Origin: Cytobacillus oceanisediminis
GTDB taxonomy: Bacteria > Bacillota > Bacilli > Bacillales > Cytobacillaceae
DNA: 64,000 nucleotides
Direction of reading: 5' to 3'
Assembly: GCF_003182355.1 (NCBI RefSeq)
Contig: NZ_QGTW01000002.1
Span: 458,284 to 522,283, forward strand
Shown one piece after another: positions 63,906 through 64,000 of the stretch. Under the pieces are notes generated by a model. That model did not search any database and was not told the DNA's origin. It worked only from the letters and a program-made list of their open reading frames with translations. The stretch's first letter is position 1. Every line of letters begins with the position of its first letter. Made by a program: the position numbers and the translations under genes.

Positions 63906-64000
63906 TGAACTGCACCCTATAAAGTAGACAGTTTAATAAAAAGAGATGCTGCTATCTACGCAGCGATGAGATGACTTCGGTAAGCTGCCGGAGTCATCTT
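63906..64000 (-). mobile_element. IS3-family insertion sequence, one end, cut by window edge
   Basis: TGAACTGCACCCTATAAAGT at 63906 looks like an IS3-family terminal inverted repeat, beginning 32 bp after mmsA. The adjoining minus-strand frame encodes a transposase C-terminus (see next entry). The other end lies beyond the window. Confidence 0.75.
63956..64000 (-). CDS. IS3-family transposase, C-terminal 14 residues only
   Basis: Minus-strand frame entering from the right edge reads KMTPAAYRSHLIAA and stops at TAG (63956-63958). MTP-x-x-YR-x-H is the usual tail of IS150-group OrfB integrase-type transposases. The rest of the gene is outside the window. Confidence 0.75.
   Translation of the reverse strand, partial: KMTPAAYRSHLIAA

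Overview
This is chromosomal DNA from a low-GC Gram-positive bacterium, most likely a member of the Bacillaceae (Bacillus, Cytobacillus or Mesobacillus-like). Support comes from strong Shine-Dalgarno sequences, frequent TTG and GTG starts, AraR and CcpA (cre) type operators, TTGACA/TATAAT-like promoters, lipoprotein ABC binding proteins, and a 214-bp element of the MITE-like type common in Bacillaceae. The species cannot be fixed from the window. Almost every gene serves scavenging and catabolism of plant or organic-acid carbon; I saw no rRNA or tRNA genes, prophage or CRISPR.

Layout. 1-2.2 kb: a 5'-truncated M14 carboxypeptidase-like gene and pcp. 2.2-2.8 kb: a terminator, a dispersed repeat and a decayed transposase fragment. 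2.8-7.8 kb: an FCD-type GntR regulator, then DUF2848 protein, carbon-nitrogen hydrolase and a complete TRAP transporter (DctP, DctQ, DctM), with a perfect cre site. 8-15 kb: a GAF-PucR regulator, an aldehyde dehydrogenase, a beta-hydroxyacid dehydrogenase, a pair of membrane proteins (DUF3100-like plus a small partner) and an M20 N-carbamoyl-amino-acid hydrolase.

15-43 kb is a large arabinan/L-arabinose locus. It holds araR with a divergent araNPQ importer, seven glycoside hydrolases (five GH43, one GH127, one GH51), araB, araD and araA, a mutarotase, araM, a YesL-like protein and a second, local regulator with an ArsR-type HTH fused to a beta-rich domain. AraR boxes lie before yesL, araR, araN, araB and araA. 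The secreted GH43 would cut arabinan; AraNPQ would import oligomers, with the ATPase encoded elsewhere; intracellular GH43, GH51 and GH127 would release arabinose; AraA, AraB and AraD would send it to xylulose 5-phosphate. A MATE exporter, an aldo/keto reductase and a chemoreceptor lie within or beside the locus.

45-51 kb: a small membrane protein, a thioredoxin-like gene with an in-frame TGA at its redox motif, a regulator, a dipeptide epimerase and a YfcC-type permease. 51.5-57.6 kb: a thioesterase, then an operon of hydroxyacyl-CoA-dehydrogenase-like, SDR and histidinol-dehydrogenase-like enzymes, a LacI regulator and a GntP permease, with two matching palindromic operators. 57.8-63.9 kb: a CBS-PAS-sigma54 activator, inverted-repeat upstream sites and a textbook -24/-12 promoter before an operon of iron alcohol dehydrogenase, a second GntP permease and methylmalonate-semialdehyde dehydrogenase. 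This looks like a hydroxy-acid or alcohol utilisation module. The window ends inside an IS3-family element.

The most unusual structures are two intergenic arrays of short motifs repeated every 20-21 bp, four copies of a 30-bp repeat placed after stop codons, and the TGA-interrupted thioredoxin-like gene with a SECIS-like hairpin.
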